DNA from: an uncultured Clostridia bacterium
GTDB lineage: Bacteria > Bacillota > Clostridia > TANB77 > CAG-508
NCBI GenBank assembly: GCA_947624905.1
Contig: CANQMI010000002.1
Coordinates: forward strand, 1 to 49,878
Direction of reading: 5' to 3'
Length of the DNA stretch: 49,878 nt
Shown here: positions 17,417 through 26,715 of the stretch, one piece after another
Layout of the letters: each line of letters starts with the position of its first letter
How positions within the stretch are numbered: position 1 is the stretch's first letter
The notes under the pieces: generated by a model
Told to the model about the DNA's origin: nothing
The model's database searches: none
Seen by the model: only the letters and a program-made list of their open reading frames with translations
Made by a program: the position numbers and the translations under genes

Positions 17417-20400
17417 ATGAAGAGAAAAATTAAAGTAAATCCGTTTAAATTGCTGAGATCATTGTGCATTCTAACTTGTATCATAGTTTTATCATTTGTA
17501 ATAGTTATATCAAGTAAAAATGCTAAAAAAGAAGTATATTCTGTTGCATCTGATCAAAAAGAAGGAATCTATTATTCAGTGCAAAATATACAAAATGATG
17601 AAACACAAGATATGTACAAATACCTATCTGATATTAAATATGATACAACTCAATCAAAAGTAGGATGGGGAAGTATTACATTAGATAGCAACTTAGAGAC
17701 TCAGCACAATTATGGTTTGATTACATTACTATTAGGTAATGAAAAAACTTATTTCTTGAAGGGAATCTCTGCCCATGCCGATTCAACACTAGTATATGAT
17801 ATTAGTGAATATGATTATGACTATTTCAGCACATATGTTGGTGTAGATGCAAGCCGTGAAAACAATGGAAATGGTGTAAAATTTAAAATATATACATCAA
17901 AAGATGGACAAAATTGGGATTTAGAAACAGATGTTGAAAATAAAGTCTTTAAAGGTAATACACCAGCAGAATTAGTAACAATAGAACTTGAAGAGGGTGT
18001 AACACATTTAAAACTTGAGGCTGATAAATATGGAAATAATAGCTCAGATCACTCTGTTTATGCAAATGCCAAATTATATAAAACAGGCTATCAAGAAATA
18101 GAGGCAAAAGATGTAGACTTCATCAAACCAGTAGAAGAATATGATAATATGCTAAAAGGCAAAGATTTAATTCAAAGTTTGAGCGAAGAAGATGAAAAAA
18201 TATTATTACAAAGAACATTTGTAAACAATGTTGGATATAAGCTTTTACAAGCAATTGTTAATCAAGACAAAGATTACGAAACAGCAGTAAAATGGTTAAT
18301 GGACGATATAAGAAATCTCCGTTTATATGTATTAGGAGGAGCTCCAGATGGTGGAAGCTACTATAATTCAATAAAAGAACTTTCAAGACTATATAAAGAA
18401 TATCATGATGATTTTGAAGTAAAAACTCCAACTGGAAATAAATGGTGTCCAGGACAAACAAAAGGTGATGTATACAGAAAGATGGCAATCACACTTTCTT
18501 TGACACACGCAACAAAAGTTGGATATTGGGCTCAAATAGATCACCCAAGCAATAGATCAGATTCTGTAAATCGTTACAGTATCTATAAAAAACTATATGA
18601 TCAAGGTAAATTTATTGTAGCCAGAACTGTGGAAAAGAATGAGGCAGGAGAAATAACATCAATAAAACCGATATTAAATGATGATGGTACACCAAGACAG
18701 GACCACACACCATGGTTTGAAGCATTAACAGTAGAAGAAATGCGTTATGTAATGAATAACATTACGGATGATGAAGAGCTTGAATGGTTAAACGCATATA
18801 CGCAAAAGAGAATAGATGAGAATAAAAATCAAGAAGAAAAATATTTGCAACCACACACCTATATTGCTTATATATGGCCAAATTTCGAAGATGAAATCTT
18901 CCATAAAGAAGAATATAAGAAACATTGGGATGAATGGTTTGAGGGAATATTCAGTATATATAATGTAACATATAGTACAGAAGATGACCATGTATATAAA
19001 GCATGGATGAGTATGAGAAATGACCTAAAAGAAACAGGAGCTGTTTGTGGTGGTATATCAAAATTAGGATGTCATATCCGTGCAGCTCATGGTACACCAG
19101 CTTCAGTTGTAGGCCAACCAGGACACGCAGCAATTATATATTATAGAAAAAATGCAGACGGTAAAGGATATTGGACTCTTGATAATGACGTTTCAGGCTG
19201 GGCTCAATCTGGAAAATCAGAAAAAATGGGTACTAGAATGCCACTTGGATGGGGTAGCGATAGCTATGTAAATGGTTATGCTGCAACTTATATGATGTTA
19301 TCACAAGAGGCTATGAATGATAATGAAAATTATGAAAAATCTGAAAAGATAATTATGACAGCTGATCTATATCAAGGAAACCTAGCTGAACAAGAAAGAA
19401 TATATAGAGCAGCACTAAATGTACAAAAAATCAATATTGATGCTTGGTGGGGATTAATAAATACCTATAGAGCAGATGAAAATAAAACTGAAGCAGATTA
19501 TTTTGAATTAGCAAAACAACTAGGAGAAGCTTTAAAAGCATTCCCACTACCTATGAAAAACTTACTTGATCAAATTGGACAGAAATTTACTAGTGTAGAT
19601 TATAGATTTGACTTTACAGTTTTAGAGACAAAATTGTTAAAAGAAGGAACAACATATGGATTGACTCCTGAAGGAAAAGAAGATACAAATGCAAAACTAG
19701 ATGTTCTACAACCAAGCATTACTAGAACAGTTGCTAAGTATTTACTTGGAGAAACAGACACAGAACTTGCTACTTTCTCATTTGATGGAGCAGATGCAGG
19801 AAAGATCGTACTTTCAAGCAAATTTGATAACAATGGAGTTCGTTGGGAATACAGCCTAGATGGATGTCAAACTTGGAGTGAACAATCTTTTGACGCAGAT
19901 AAGCCACATAAATGGTCATTGAGAAAACAAGAATTAGAAAAAATTACTGCAGAAAACGATATTTGTATCAACATAGTAGGAGCAAATCGTACAAGTGAAA
20001 ATATCTATAGAATAGATATAGAAGAACAAAAACCACTTGAGAATGTATATGCAAATGACTTAGAAAATCGTATTATAGGTGTAGATTTGAATACAGAATG
20101 GCGCTATGCAAGTAGTAAAACTGGTGGCGAATTTGGTGAATGGATTTCATATTCAGTACAATCACCTGATTTAACAGGAGAAAAATATATTCAGTTAAGA
20201 CAGAAACCAACAGGTACAAAACTTGCAAGTACTGAGTCTGAGATTTATGCCTTTACAAATAACGTAGAAACAGAGGACAGAAAATATATAAGTGTTTCAG
20301 ATATGGAAATATATTCACAAAACACTCAATCAGAAGATTCATCAAGACCATACTATGCAGAGAATATGATAGATGGAAATCCAAATACACTATGGCATTC

Positions 20401-22213
20401 AAATTTCAAATATGATTTGACAAAAAGTGATATAGATGACCCAGTAATTATTATAAAATTAAATAAAGCAAAATATGTATCTGCTTTAGAGTTTATTCAA
20501 AAAAAATATAAAAAAGATGACCGTGATGGTATCAAGAGTCTGACAGTTTCATTAAGTATGGATGCCGAAGATTGGACAGAAGTAGGTAAGTTAGAAAATC
20601 TTACAAAAGCAGACTATGATAAACTACACAGCATTAAATTTCAAGATAGCATGCAAGCACAATATATCAGACTTGATATAACAACTTATGACTTATTTGC
20701 AGCAATATCAATGTTAAATATATATGAAGATACAACAAAAATAGATACTTCTATACCAACAGCAAGTATTTACTATAGTACAAAAGAGCCAACAAGTGAA
20801 TATGTAATTGCAAGACTTATCAATCCAAGTACAGAAATAACAATAACAAACAATAATGGAAATGACACTTATGTATTTGAAAAGAATGATAAATTCACAT
20901 TTGAATTCCAAGACAAGAATGGAAATAAAGGATCTGAAACAGCCGAAGTAACTTGGATAGATAGAAGTAGTCCAGAAGCTAAGGTAGATTACTCATTAGA
21001 TGGAGATAAAAAGTTATCTATTCTTTTGAACAGCATAGATGAAAATGTTTATCTACTTGACCAAAATGATAAGAAAATAAGTTATATTGAAGTTAACAAA
21101 GATAAAAAAGTATCAAAAATTTCATTTATAGATTCTTCAGGAGAGATATACAAAGTAGTTGAACTTGATGGTGATGGAGTTATTACAAAAACAACTTATA
21201 AAAACACTACAGGTCAAGTTTCAGATGTAGAAACATATGTAGCTCCAGTTCTAAACGGAAAATTAATTGAGGAAGAAGAAGAATTCTTAGATGAATTTGG
21301 ATCACCAGTAGAGGTATCAGAAAGTGACAAAGAAATACTTAGAAGATTGGATAAAGTAAAAACAAATCCTCTTGAATATACTTTTGAGAAGAGTGGAAAT
21401 TATGAATTCAAACTTCTTGATGCTGCAAGCAATATCGCATATAAGAGTATAAAAGCTGATTACCTTGAGGATAACAACATTATAGCAAGTGATATTTCAT
21501 ATAATATTGCAAATATAACAAATCAAAGTGTTGTAGCAACTATTAATCCATATATGATAAATACAAATTCTAAGGATCCAAAACAAACTGCATCATTACC
21601 TGTAGAAATCATAAAAGGTGAATCTACTGATAAAGTTAAAGTAAACAACGATGATCATAACAGTGTTACATTTGAAGAAGATTCAGAATTTACATTCAAA
21701 TATAAAGACGCAGCAGATAAGGATGATTCTGACATAAAAGAACATACAGCAAAAGTACACTGGATTGATAAAGATAAACCTAAAGCTGAAATTAGATATA
21801 GCACAAATAAACCTACAACAGAACCAGTAACAGCTTATCTAGTAAATGAAAGTGAAGACATAACAATCATTAATAACAACATGAACAGAGAATATACGTT
21901 TAATCAAAACGGAGATTTCACTTTTGAATTTATAGACAAAGCTGGAAACAAGGGAACAGCTAAAGCAATTGTTGATTTCATTGAACTTAAACCAACTGAT
22001 GCAAAAATAACAGGAGATGCAAACAAGGATGGATTAATAACATCAACAGATCTTATAACATTAAAGAGACACTTGGTTGCAGGAAGTAACCAAAGTTGGA
22101 TCATGACAGAAGAACAAATCGAGTTGGCAGATATTAATCAAGATAAAAAAATAACATCAACAGACCTTATATTATTAAAGAGATTAATAATAGAGCAAAT
22201 GAAGAAACAATAA
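17417..22213 (+). CDS. Secreted multidomain protein: NPCBM-like, transglutaminase-like, F5/8C-like and C-terminal dockerin
   Basis: A 1598-residue exported protein with an N-terminal signal/anchor segment (about residues 13-33). An NPCBM-like carbohydrate-binding module (about 60-215) contains the SDIKY, GWGSITLD and KGISAHADSTLVYD blocks. A transglutaminase-like core (about 530-620) shows a plausible Cys544 (GAVCGG), His570 (GQPGHAAI), Asp589 (WTLDND) triad. A discoidin/F5-8C-like domain (about 959-1110; MIDGNPNTLWHSN, YIRLDI) is followed by Ig-like repeats sharing TFEF-x-DKxGNKG and IDRxSPEAK/IDKDKPKAE motifs. The last 70 residues are a type I dockerin: two calcium loops, GDANKDGLITSTDLI and ADINQDKKITSTDLI, with Asp/Asn at 1, 3, 5 and 12. 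No LPXTG motif, so attachment probably goes through the cohesin encoded next. Peptide or glycopeptide processing is plausible; the substrate is unknown. Confidence 0.85.
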   Translation: MKRKIKVNPFKLLRSLCILTCIIVLSFVIVISSKNAKKEVYSVASDQKEGIYYSVQNIQNDETQDMYKYLSDIKYDTTQSKVGWGSITLDSNLETQHNYGLITLLLGNEKTYFLKGISAHADSTLVYDISEYDYDYFSTYVGVDASRENNGNGVKFKIYTSKDGQNWDLETDVENKVFKGNTPAELVTIELEEGVTHLKLEADKYGNNSSDHSVYANAKLYKTGYQEIEAKDVDFIKPVEEYDNMLKGKDLIQSLSEEDEKILLQRTFVNNVGYKLLQAIVNQDKDYETAVKWLMDDIRNLRLYVLGGAPDGGSYYNSIKELSRLYKEYHDDFEVKTPTGNKWCPGQTKGDVYRKMAITLSLTHATKVGYWAQIDHPSNRSDSVNRYSIYKKLYDQGKFIVARTVEKNEAGEITSIKPILNDDGTPRQDHTPWFEALTVEEMRYVMNNITDDEELEWLNAYTQKRIDENKNQEEKYLQPHTYIAYIWPNFEDEIFHKEEYKKHWDEWFEGIFSIYNVTYSTEDDHVYKAWMSMRNDLKETGAVCGGISKLGCHIRAAHGTPASVVGQPGHAAIIYYRKNADGKGYWTLDNDVSGWAQSGKSEKMGTRMPLGWGSDSYVNGYAATYMMLSQEAMNDNENYEKSEKIIMTADLYQGNLAEQERIYRAALNVQKINIDAWWGLINTYRADENKTEADYFELAKQLGEALKAFPLPMKNLLDQIGQKFTSVDYRFDFTVLETKLLKEGTTYGLTPEGKEDTNAKLDVLQPSITRTVAKYLLGETDTELATFSFDGADAGKIVLSSKFDNNGVRWEYSLDGCQTWSEQSFDADKPHKWSLRKQELEKITAENDICINIVGANRTSENIYRIDIEEQKPLENVYANDLENRIIGVDLNTEWRYASSKTGGEFGEWISYSVQSPDLTGEKYIQLRQKPTGTKLASTESEIYAFTNNVETEDRKYISVSDMEIYSQNTQSEDSSRPYYAENMIDGNPNTLWHSNFKYDLTKSDIDDPVIIIKLNKAKYVSALEFIQKKYKKDDRDGIKSLTVSLSMDAEDWTEVGKLENLTKADYDKLHSIKFQDSMQAQYIRLDITTYDLFAAISMLNIYEDTTKIDTSIPTASIYYSTKEPTSEYVIARLINPSTEITITNNNGNDTYVFEKNDKFTFEFQDKNGNKGSETAEVTWIDRSSPEAKVDYSLDGDKKLSILLNSIDENVYLLDQNDKKISYIEVNKDKKVSKISFIDSSGEIYKVVELDGDGVITKTTYKNTTGQVSDVETYVAPVLNGKLIEEEEEFLDEFGSPVEVSESDKEILRRLDKVKTNPLEYTFEKSGNYEFKLLDAASNIAYKSIKADYLEDNNIIASDISYNIANITNQSVVATINPYMINTNSKDPKQTASLPVEIIKGESTDKVKVNNDDHNSVTFEEDSEFTFKYKDAADKDDSDIKEHTAKVHWIDKDKPKAEIRYSTNKPTTEPVTAYLVNESEDITIINNNMNREYTFNQNGDFTFEFIDKAGNKGTAKAIVDFIELKPTDAKITGDANKDGLITSTDLITLKRHLVAGSNQSWIMTEEQIELADINQDKKITSTDLILLKRLIIEQMKKQ

Positions 22214-22261
22214 TATTTTTTAAATGAAATAAACATAAAAAAAGACAAGGAGAACAAAAAT

Positions 22262-23137
22262 ATGAAAAATATTATGAATATAAAAAGAATAATATCTATA
22301 ATACTAGTCACAGTAGTATTAGTTCTTAGCTCAAATATATATGCAGCAAATGATAGCTTTAAAACATCTTTAACTGTAAGTAAATCTCAACTTGAAAGAG
22401 AAGATACATTTACAGTTACAATGCAGATAAGTGATATAAACATCGAAAGTGGAGAAAAAGGAATTGGTGCTTATACAGCAAAACTAGAATTTGATTCTTC
22501 AGTTTTAGAGTTTGTATCATCAAATGGAATAGGTAAATGGGAAGCACCTTTTTACCAAGACGCATATATTACAGGTAATACAAATGATGGTAATGTTGTA
22601 AATACAAATCAAAGTATAGGAACCTTCGAGTTTAAAGTTAAAGCAAATGCTAAACTTGGAGATACAACTATCAAATTAGTTAATTTCTCTGGATCAACTG
22701 CAGCAACAGATGTTTCAGCTGCTGATAGTTCAATCAAAATAACAATAGTAGCTGAAAATCCAGGAGACGGAAGCGGAGATAGAGAAGGTGGATCAGGAGA
22801 TAGAAATACTGCTGGCGGAGGAAATACCGCCAGTGGTGGAAATACCGCTGGAGGAGGAAGCACAGCACAAGGTGGCCAGAACGGAAATGGCGGAAACACA
22901 AACCAAAACGGAAATAGTGCAAACACAAATCAAAGTAATAATACAGCAAATACTCCTTCAGTTAATGGATCAAGTAATTCTAAATCAGAAAACTTAAAAT
23001 CAAATACATTACCAAAGACTGGAACATCAAATCCAGCAATAATATATATAATAATTATTATATGTGTTTTAGCAGCAATAGGCTGTGTTGTTAGAATCAG
23101 AGTGCTTAACAATAAGAGTAGGCATTCAGATAAATAA
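22262..23137 (+). CDS. Cell-wall-anchored cohesin-domain protein (LPKTG)
   Basis: A 291-residue surface protein with a signal peptide (about residues 1-28, cleavage near NIYA-AND) and one cohesin-like beta-sandwich domain (about 30-165). The domain shows SLTVSKSQLEREDTFTV, GIGAYTAKLEFDSSVLEF, IGTFEFKVKANAKLGDTTI and IKITIVAE. A Gly/Asn/Thr-rich linker with NTAxGG repeats (about 170-240) follows, then LPKTG at 250-254, a transmembrane helix and a basic tail. Cohesins bind dockerins; the only dockerin in view is in the gene 48 bases upstream, so this is probably its wall receptor. AAGGAG about 9 bases before ATG 22262. A sortase gene lies convergently downstream. Confidence 0.88.
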   Translation: MKNIMNIKRIISIILVTVVLVLSSNIYAANDSFKTSLTVSKSQLEREDTFTVTMQISDINIESGEKGIGAYTAKLEFDSSVLEFVSSNGIGKWEAPFYQDAYITGNTNDGNVVNTNQSIGTFEFKVKANAKLGDTTIKLVNFSGSTAATDVSAADSSIKITIVAENPGDGSGDREGGSGDRNTAGGGNTASGGNTAGGGSTAQGGQNGNGGNTNQNGNSANTNQSNNTANTPSVNGSSNSKSENLKSNTLPKTGTSNPAIIYIIIIICVLAAIGCVVRIRVLNNKSRHSDK

Positions 23138-23154
23138 CAAAAATTTTATGAATA

Positions 23155-23965
23155 TTATATTTTCCTACTAATAACGACGAATCTTCCATCTTTTGTATGA
23201 TACGAACAGGTAGATAGTGTCAAGAGAGAATCACCGAAAGGTAGCTATTCTACCTGTATCATACAAGGAAGATTCTTTTGCGTTATTGACAAATTCATCA
23301 AACTCATCTTGTGAACTAGCATTTATAAAATAATAGTATCTAAAAACATTTTTTTCGTAATTATAATATACCCTTGACTTGAACGCAGATATAATTTCGT
23401 AAGTAGAATCATCATAGTTTGTTGTAAATTCTATAGTGGAGTGTTCTTGAAAATATTTTTTATTATCGTATTTCAATAAATCTTTGAACATAGTACCATT
23501 TTTCATATTATGACCATAAATTAAAAGGTTAGAACTTTGTGGTATCAAGGAGCAATCTTGATCTAAAAAAATAGAACCACTCTGAGAATATCCTTTTTTA
23601 TAATTGTGATTCATATAAAAATCGTTGTCGTTTCCTTGTTAAACAGGGTAGTTTATGTTAGTTCCTGGAATCTCAATCCATGCAACAATGTCATTATTTA
23701 CTTTTTGTAGCTCCTGTAGCTTTAGCATTTTTTCAGTTTCTTTAGTAGAATTATCATCATTTGTAACATTTGAAGAATTAGATTCATTTTCTTTTGCAAT
23801 TTCATTATTCAAGACAGTATTCTCACCAAGTTCAAGATCATCAAGTAATTTACTTTGCTTTTTAGTTTGATACATATCATAGTAGTATTCGATTATATAA
23901 AACTCAGCTAAAAAAATAATGACTCCAAGCAAAATATAGATTAATTTATTAGTTAGATTTTTCAT
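23155..23965 (-). CDS. Class B-like sortase, interrupted by an in-frame TAA and a CGG frameshift
   Basis: Transpeptidase that cuts LPXTG-type signals and joins proteins to the wall. Starting at ATG 23965 (minus strand): a membrane anchor (about residues 9-28), then DIVAWIEIPGTNINYPV. At this point there is an in-frame TAA (23641-23639), after which the same frame continues QGNDNDFYMNHNYKKGYSQSGSIFLDQDC with recognisable sortase sequence including IYGHNMKNGTMF (catalytic His). It then reaches CGG at 23236-23234, directly followed by TGA. Skipping the C gives FGDSLLTLSTCSYH and KDGRFVVISRKI, supplying the active-site Cys (TLSTC) and Arg, ending at TAA 23157-23155. The full-length protein would have about 268 residues. 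The gene is either dead through the TAA or recoded. Its likely substrates are the neighbouring LPKTG and TPKTG proteins. Confidence 0.8.
23234..23236 (-). other. CGG +1 recoding site 4 (sortase), next codon TGA
   Basis: Minus strand TTT-CGG-TGA. Reading CGGT as glycine opens the frame for the active-site TLSTC segment. Confidence 0.8.
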
Positions 23966-23990
23966 AATTTTATCCTCATATATGTAGATA

Positions 23991-24010
23991 GGCGACTTGC
24001 GATAGTCGCC
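23991..24010 (-). promoter_or_regulatory. Intercistronic hairpin between the beta-helix protein and sortase genes
   Basis: Perfect 7-bp GC-rich stem GGCGACT/AGTCGCC with a 6-base loop, between the stop of the beta-helix gene and the sortase ribosome site (minus strand). No T-run follows in that direction, so an RNA-processing or expression-balancing hairpin is likelier than a terminator. Confidence 0.55.
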
Positions 24011-24031
24011 CGATTTTAAAAGATAATAGAA

Positions 24032-24940
24032 CTAAAATTCTTTTTTCTTGAAAACAAAGGCAGCAAATATTGCAGTAACTAAAGTAAATATAGCAAATCC
24101 AACTTTATCTTGAACACCTGTCTTAGGGGTTGGATCTTTTTTAGGTTCTTCTTTAGGTTCTTCTTGAGTAGTAGCTTTAATTATATCTGATACTGTATCT
24201 CCATGAGCAGTTACGTTATCAGCAGCATTACTTGCATATAGAACGTTATTCTTTTCATCAAGGATTACTACTTTATTACCATCAAGTGCAACTTTGTATT
24301 CAGAATTGTCAGTGTTGTCTACGTCAAATTCTTTTAGAGCAGGGTTGTTTTGTGCGATATATACAACGTTGTCTTTTTCTGTTGAAGATAATTTACCGTT
24401 CATTATTAATTTTGGAGTAGATTCAAGACCATCAGCCTTAGCAATTTCGATACCGTTATTTGCACCAGTACCATTTTTGCCTAAATTCAAGTTTACAACT
24501 TCTACTGTACCAGCATTAGATAAAATTCCACCATAATCACAATTGTTAACTGTTACTCCATCTAATACAAGGTGTCCACCGTTATATGCTTGTGCAGCAT
24601 ATTTTTCACTACCTGTCAAAGTAATATTTTTTAGTACAAGTTTTCCAGCTGCACCTACTGTAAGCAAAGTTCCATTATTTCCATGGCTTGACCAATTATT
24701 AGTGTTTCTTGAAAGTGTGAAGCTACCTCCGTCAATAGTCAAGCTTTTTCCTACTATCTCTACTGGTTCAGTTAATGCAATGTTATCAGTTAACTTTATT
24801 ATATCACCACTTATAGTAGAATCAGCCTTAGCGATAAAATCTTCAGATGTATTTACTTCATAAGTAGCAGCATGACAAAGAACTGGGATAAATAATATAG
24901 TTGTAAATAAAACTATTAAAAATAAAGTAAGTTTTCTCAT
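24032..24940 (-). CDS. Surface protein with right-handed beta-helix-like domain and TPKTG sorting signal
   Basis: A 302-residue exported protein with a signal peptide (about residues 1-24, ending CHA-ATYEV). The body (about 25-215) has short repeating strands such as IKLTDNIALTEPVEIVGKSLTIDGGSF, LVLKNITLTG, LVLDGVTVNN and VEVVNLNLG, the pattern of pectate-lyase-like right-handed beta helices. A Pro/Glu/Lys stretch precedes TPKTG, a hydrophobic helix and a KKKEF tail, i.e. a sorting signal with Thr instead of Leu at the first position. The gene sits upstream of the sortase on the same strand, 66 bases apart, and is a natural substrate candidate. It may be an adhesin or glycan-binding protein; no catalytic residues can be assigned. 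Confidence 0.82.
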   Translation of the reverse strand: MRKLTLFLIVLFTTILFIPVLCHAATYEVNTSEDFIAKADSTISGDIIKLTDNIALTEPVEIVGKSLTIDGGSFTLSRNTNNWSSHGNNGTLLTVGAAGKLVLKNITLTGSEKYAAQAYNGGHLVLDGVTVNNCDYGGILSNAGTVEVVNLNLGKNGTGANNGIEIAKADGLESTPKLIMNGKLSSTEKDNVVYIAQNNPALKEFDVDNTDNSEYKVALDGNKVVILDEKNNVLYASNAADNVTAHGDTVSDIIKATTQEEPKEEPKKDPTPKTGVQDKVGFAIFTLVTAIFAAFVFKKKEF

Positions 24941-25238
24941 TTTTTTAAATTCCTTTCATAATTTATTTTAAAATACCTATAATAAACTTATAAATATTTT
25001 TTATATTAACTATTTTGCACATTCAAACTTTTTTTATACAAAATATTAACTTTTTTCAAAATTTTCGACAAAATAATAGTATATGCGAATCGTAAAAAAT
25101 AATATTATTAAATACAAATATTCTACTTTTTTATAAGAAAAAACTGTACAAAAATAAAAATTAATTATATAATATTCTTTGAAAAATTATAAATAAATCT
25201 CAGACTAATAACATAAGTATTAAATAAGGGGGATATTA
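24941..25238. promoter_or_regulatory. Divergent intergenic region between the sortase operon and murE
   Basis: About 300 very AT-rich bases without a supported ORF. On the plus strand, TGTACA (25145-25150) and TATAAT (25168-25173) with a 17-base spacer form the likely murE promoter. Minus-strand promoter candidates are weak and I cannot choose one. AAGGGGGAT at 25226-25234 is the murE ribosome site. Confidence 0.5.
25145..25173 (+). promoter_or_regulatory. Sigma-A promoter of the murE operon
   Basis: TGTACA, 17-base spacer, TATAAT. The same TGTACA -35 element is used before pyk (44116). Confidence 0.55.
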
Positions 25239-26712
25239 ATGGAACTAAAAAGAATTTTACAAGGAATAGATGGTATAAAAGCAAAGGGTAATTTAGATCT
25301 TGACGTACCAGAGTTAACAAATGATTCAAGAAAAGTGATAAAAGATGGTATGTTTATTGCGATAAAAGGATTTGACAATGATGGACACAAATTTCTAAAA
25401 GATGTAATTGAAAAAGGTGCAAAAGTTATAATGGTAGAAGAAGGTTCAGACATCAAGGACATAGTTAAAATAGAAGGAATTACAATACTTGTTGTACCAA
25501 ATACAAGAAGAGCTTTAGCAATATGTAGTGCAAATTTTTACGACAATCCTTCAAAAAAATTTATATTAGTTGGTGTAACTGGAACAAAAGGAAAAACAAC
25601 AACAACTTTTATGATAAAACATATATTAGAAAAACAAGGGAAGAAAGTTGGATTAATTGGAACTATAGCAACATATATTAATGGAAAAAGATTAGAAGAT
25701 TCTGATAGAACAACACCTGAAAGTATCGAACTACAAAAGAGATTTGCTGAAATGGTAGAAGAGGGTGTAGAAGTAGTAGTAATGGAAGTATCTTCTCAAA
25801 GTTTGAAACTTGACAGAGTATATGGATCAAATTTTGATATAGGTGTATTTACAAATCTTGCAGAAGATCACATAAGCCCAAAAGAACATCCAGATTTTCA
25901 GGATTATTTTGAATCAAAATTAAAATTATTTGATATGTGTAAAATAGCTTATGTAAATGCAGATGATTTATATGGGGCAAAAATCGCAAAAATGAATAAA
26001 TGCGAAACAAAAACTTATGGAATAGATAATTCAGCTAATTTAATGGCAAAAGATATTACAATAACAAATTCTTATGCAGACTTTAAAGTAAAATTAGGAC
26101 AAAAAAATGAAAGAGTAAAAGTAGGAATACCAGGAAGATTCAGCGTATATAATTCATTAGCCACAATAAGTGTAACGCAAAAATTAGGTGCTGATCAAGA
26201 AACCATTAAAGAGGCTTTAGAAGAGGTTAAAGTTCCAGGAAGATCTGAGCTTGTTCCTAATGATAAAGAATTAAATATAATGATAGATTTTGCTCACACT
26301 CCTGAGAGTCTAGAAAATATTTTATCAGCAACAAAAGAATATACTTTGCGGAAGAGTTATAAGTGTATTTGGATGTGGAGGAGATAGAGATACATCAAAA
26401 AGACCTATTATGGGTGAAATATCAGGAAGGGTTGCAGATTATACAATAATTACGTCAGACAATCCAAGAACAGAAGAACCAGAAAAGATAATTGAACAAA
26501 TAGAAGCAGGAATCAAAAAGACAAATGGAAAATATGAATGTATAACAAATAGACGCGAAGCTATCAAAAAAGCTATATCTATGGCAACAAAGAGGGATAT
26601 AATTGTTCTTGCAGGAAAAGGTCATGAGCCATATCAAGAAATTAACCATAAAAAATATCCTTTTGATGAAAGAATAATCGTAAGAGAAATAATTGAGGAA
26701 ATGGGGAAATAA
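25239..26712 (+). CDS. murE: UDP-MurNAc-tripeptide synthetase (meso-diaminopimelate-adding), one CGG frameshift
   Basis: ATP-dependent ligase adding the third amino acid to UDP-MurNAc-L-Ala-D-Glu in the cytoplasm. With one +1 step it has 490 residues. Visible are the N-terminal domain (LTNDSRKVIKDGMFIAIKG), the P-loop VTGTKGKTTTT (about 113-123), TTPESIELQ, VMEVSSQSLKLDRV, FTNLAEDHIS and NIMIDFAHTPESLENIL. Frame 0 then meets CGG at 26349-26351 and stops at 26387. Skipping C26349 gives YTLGRVISVFGCGGDRD and the C-terminal domain with DNPR at 407-410, the motif that selects meso-diaminopimelate rather than lysine. The substrate-binding domain therefore lies entirely beyond the shift. First gene of the murE-mraY-ftsW-murG cluster, three bases from mraY; murF and murD, often nearby, are absent. 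Confidence 0.93.
26349..26351 (+). other. CGG +1 recoding site 5 (murE)
   Basis: TTG-CGG-AAG in frame 0; reading CGGA as glycine gives LGRVISVFGCGG, a conserved MurE glycine position. Confidence 0.88.
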
Positions 26713-26715
26713 TGT

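Noticed and set aside
23639..23645. GTT-TAA-C in the sortase as a prfB-like +1 frameshift site
   Set aside because: Sortase sequence continues in the same frame after the TAA, and the +1 frame ends quickly, so it is a nonsense codon or read-through, not a shift.
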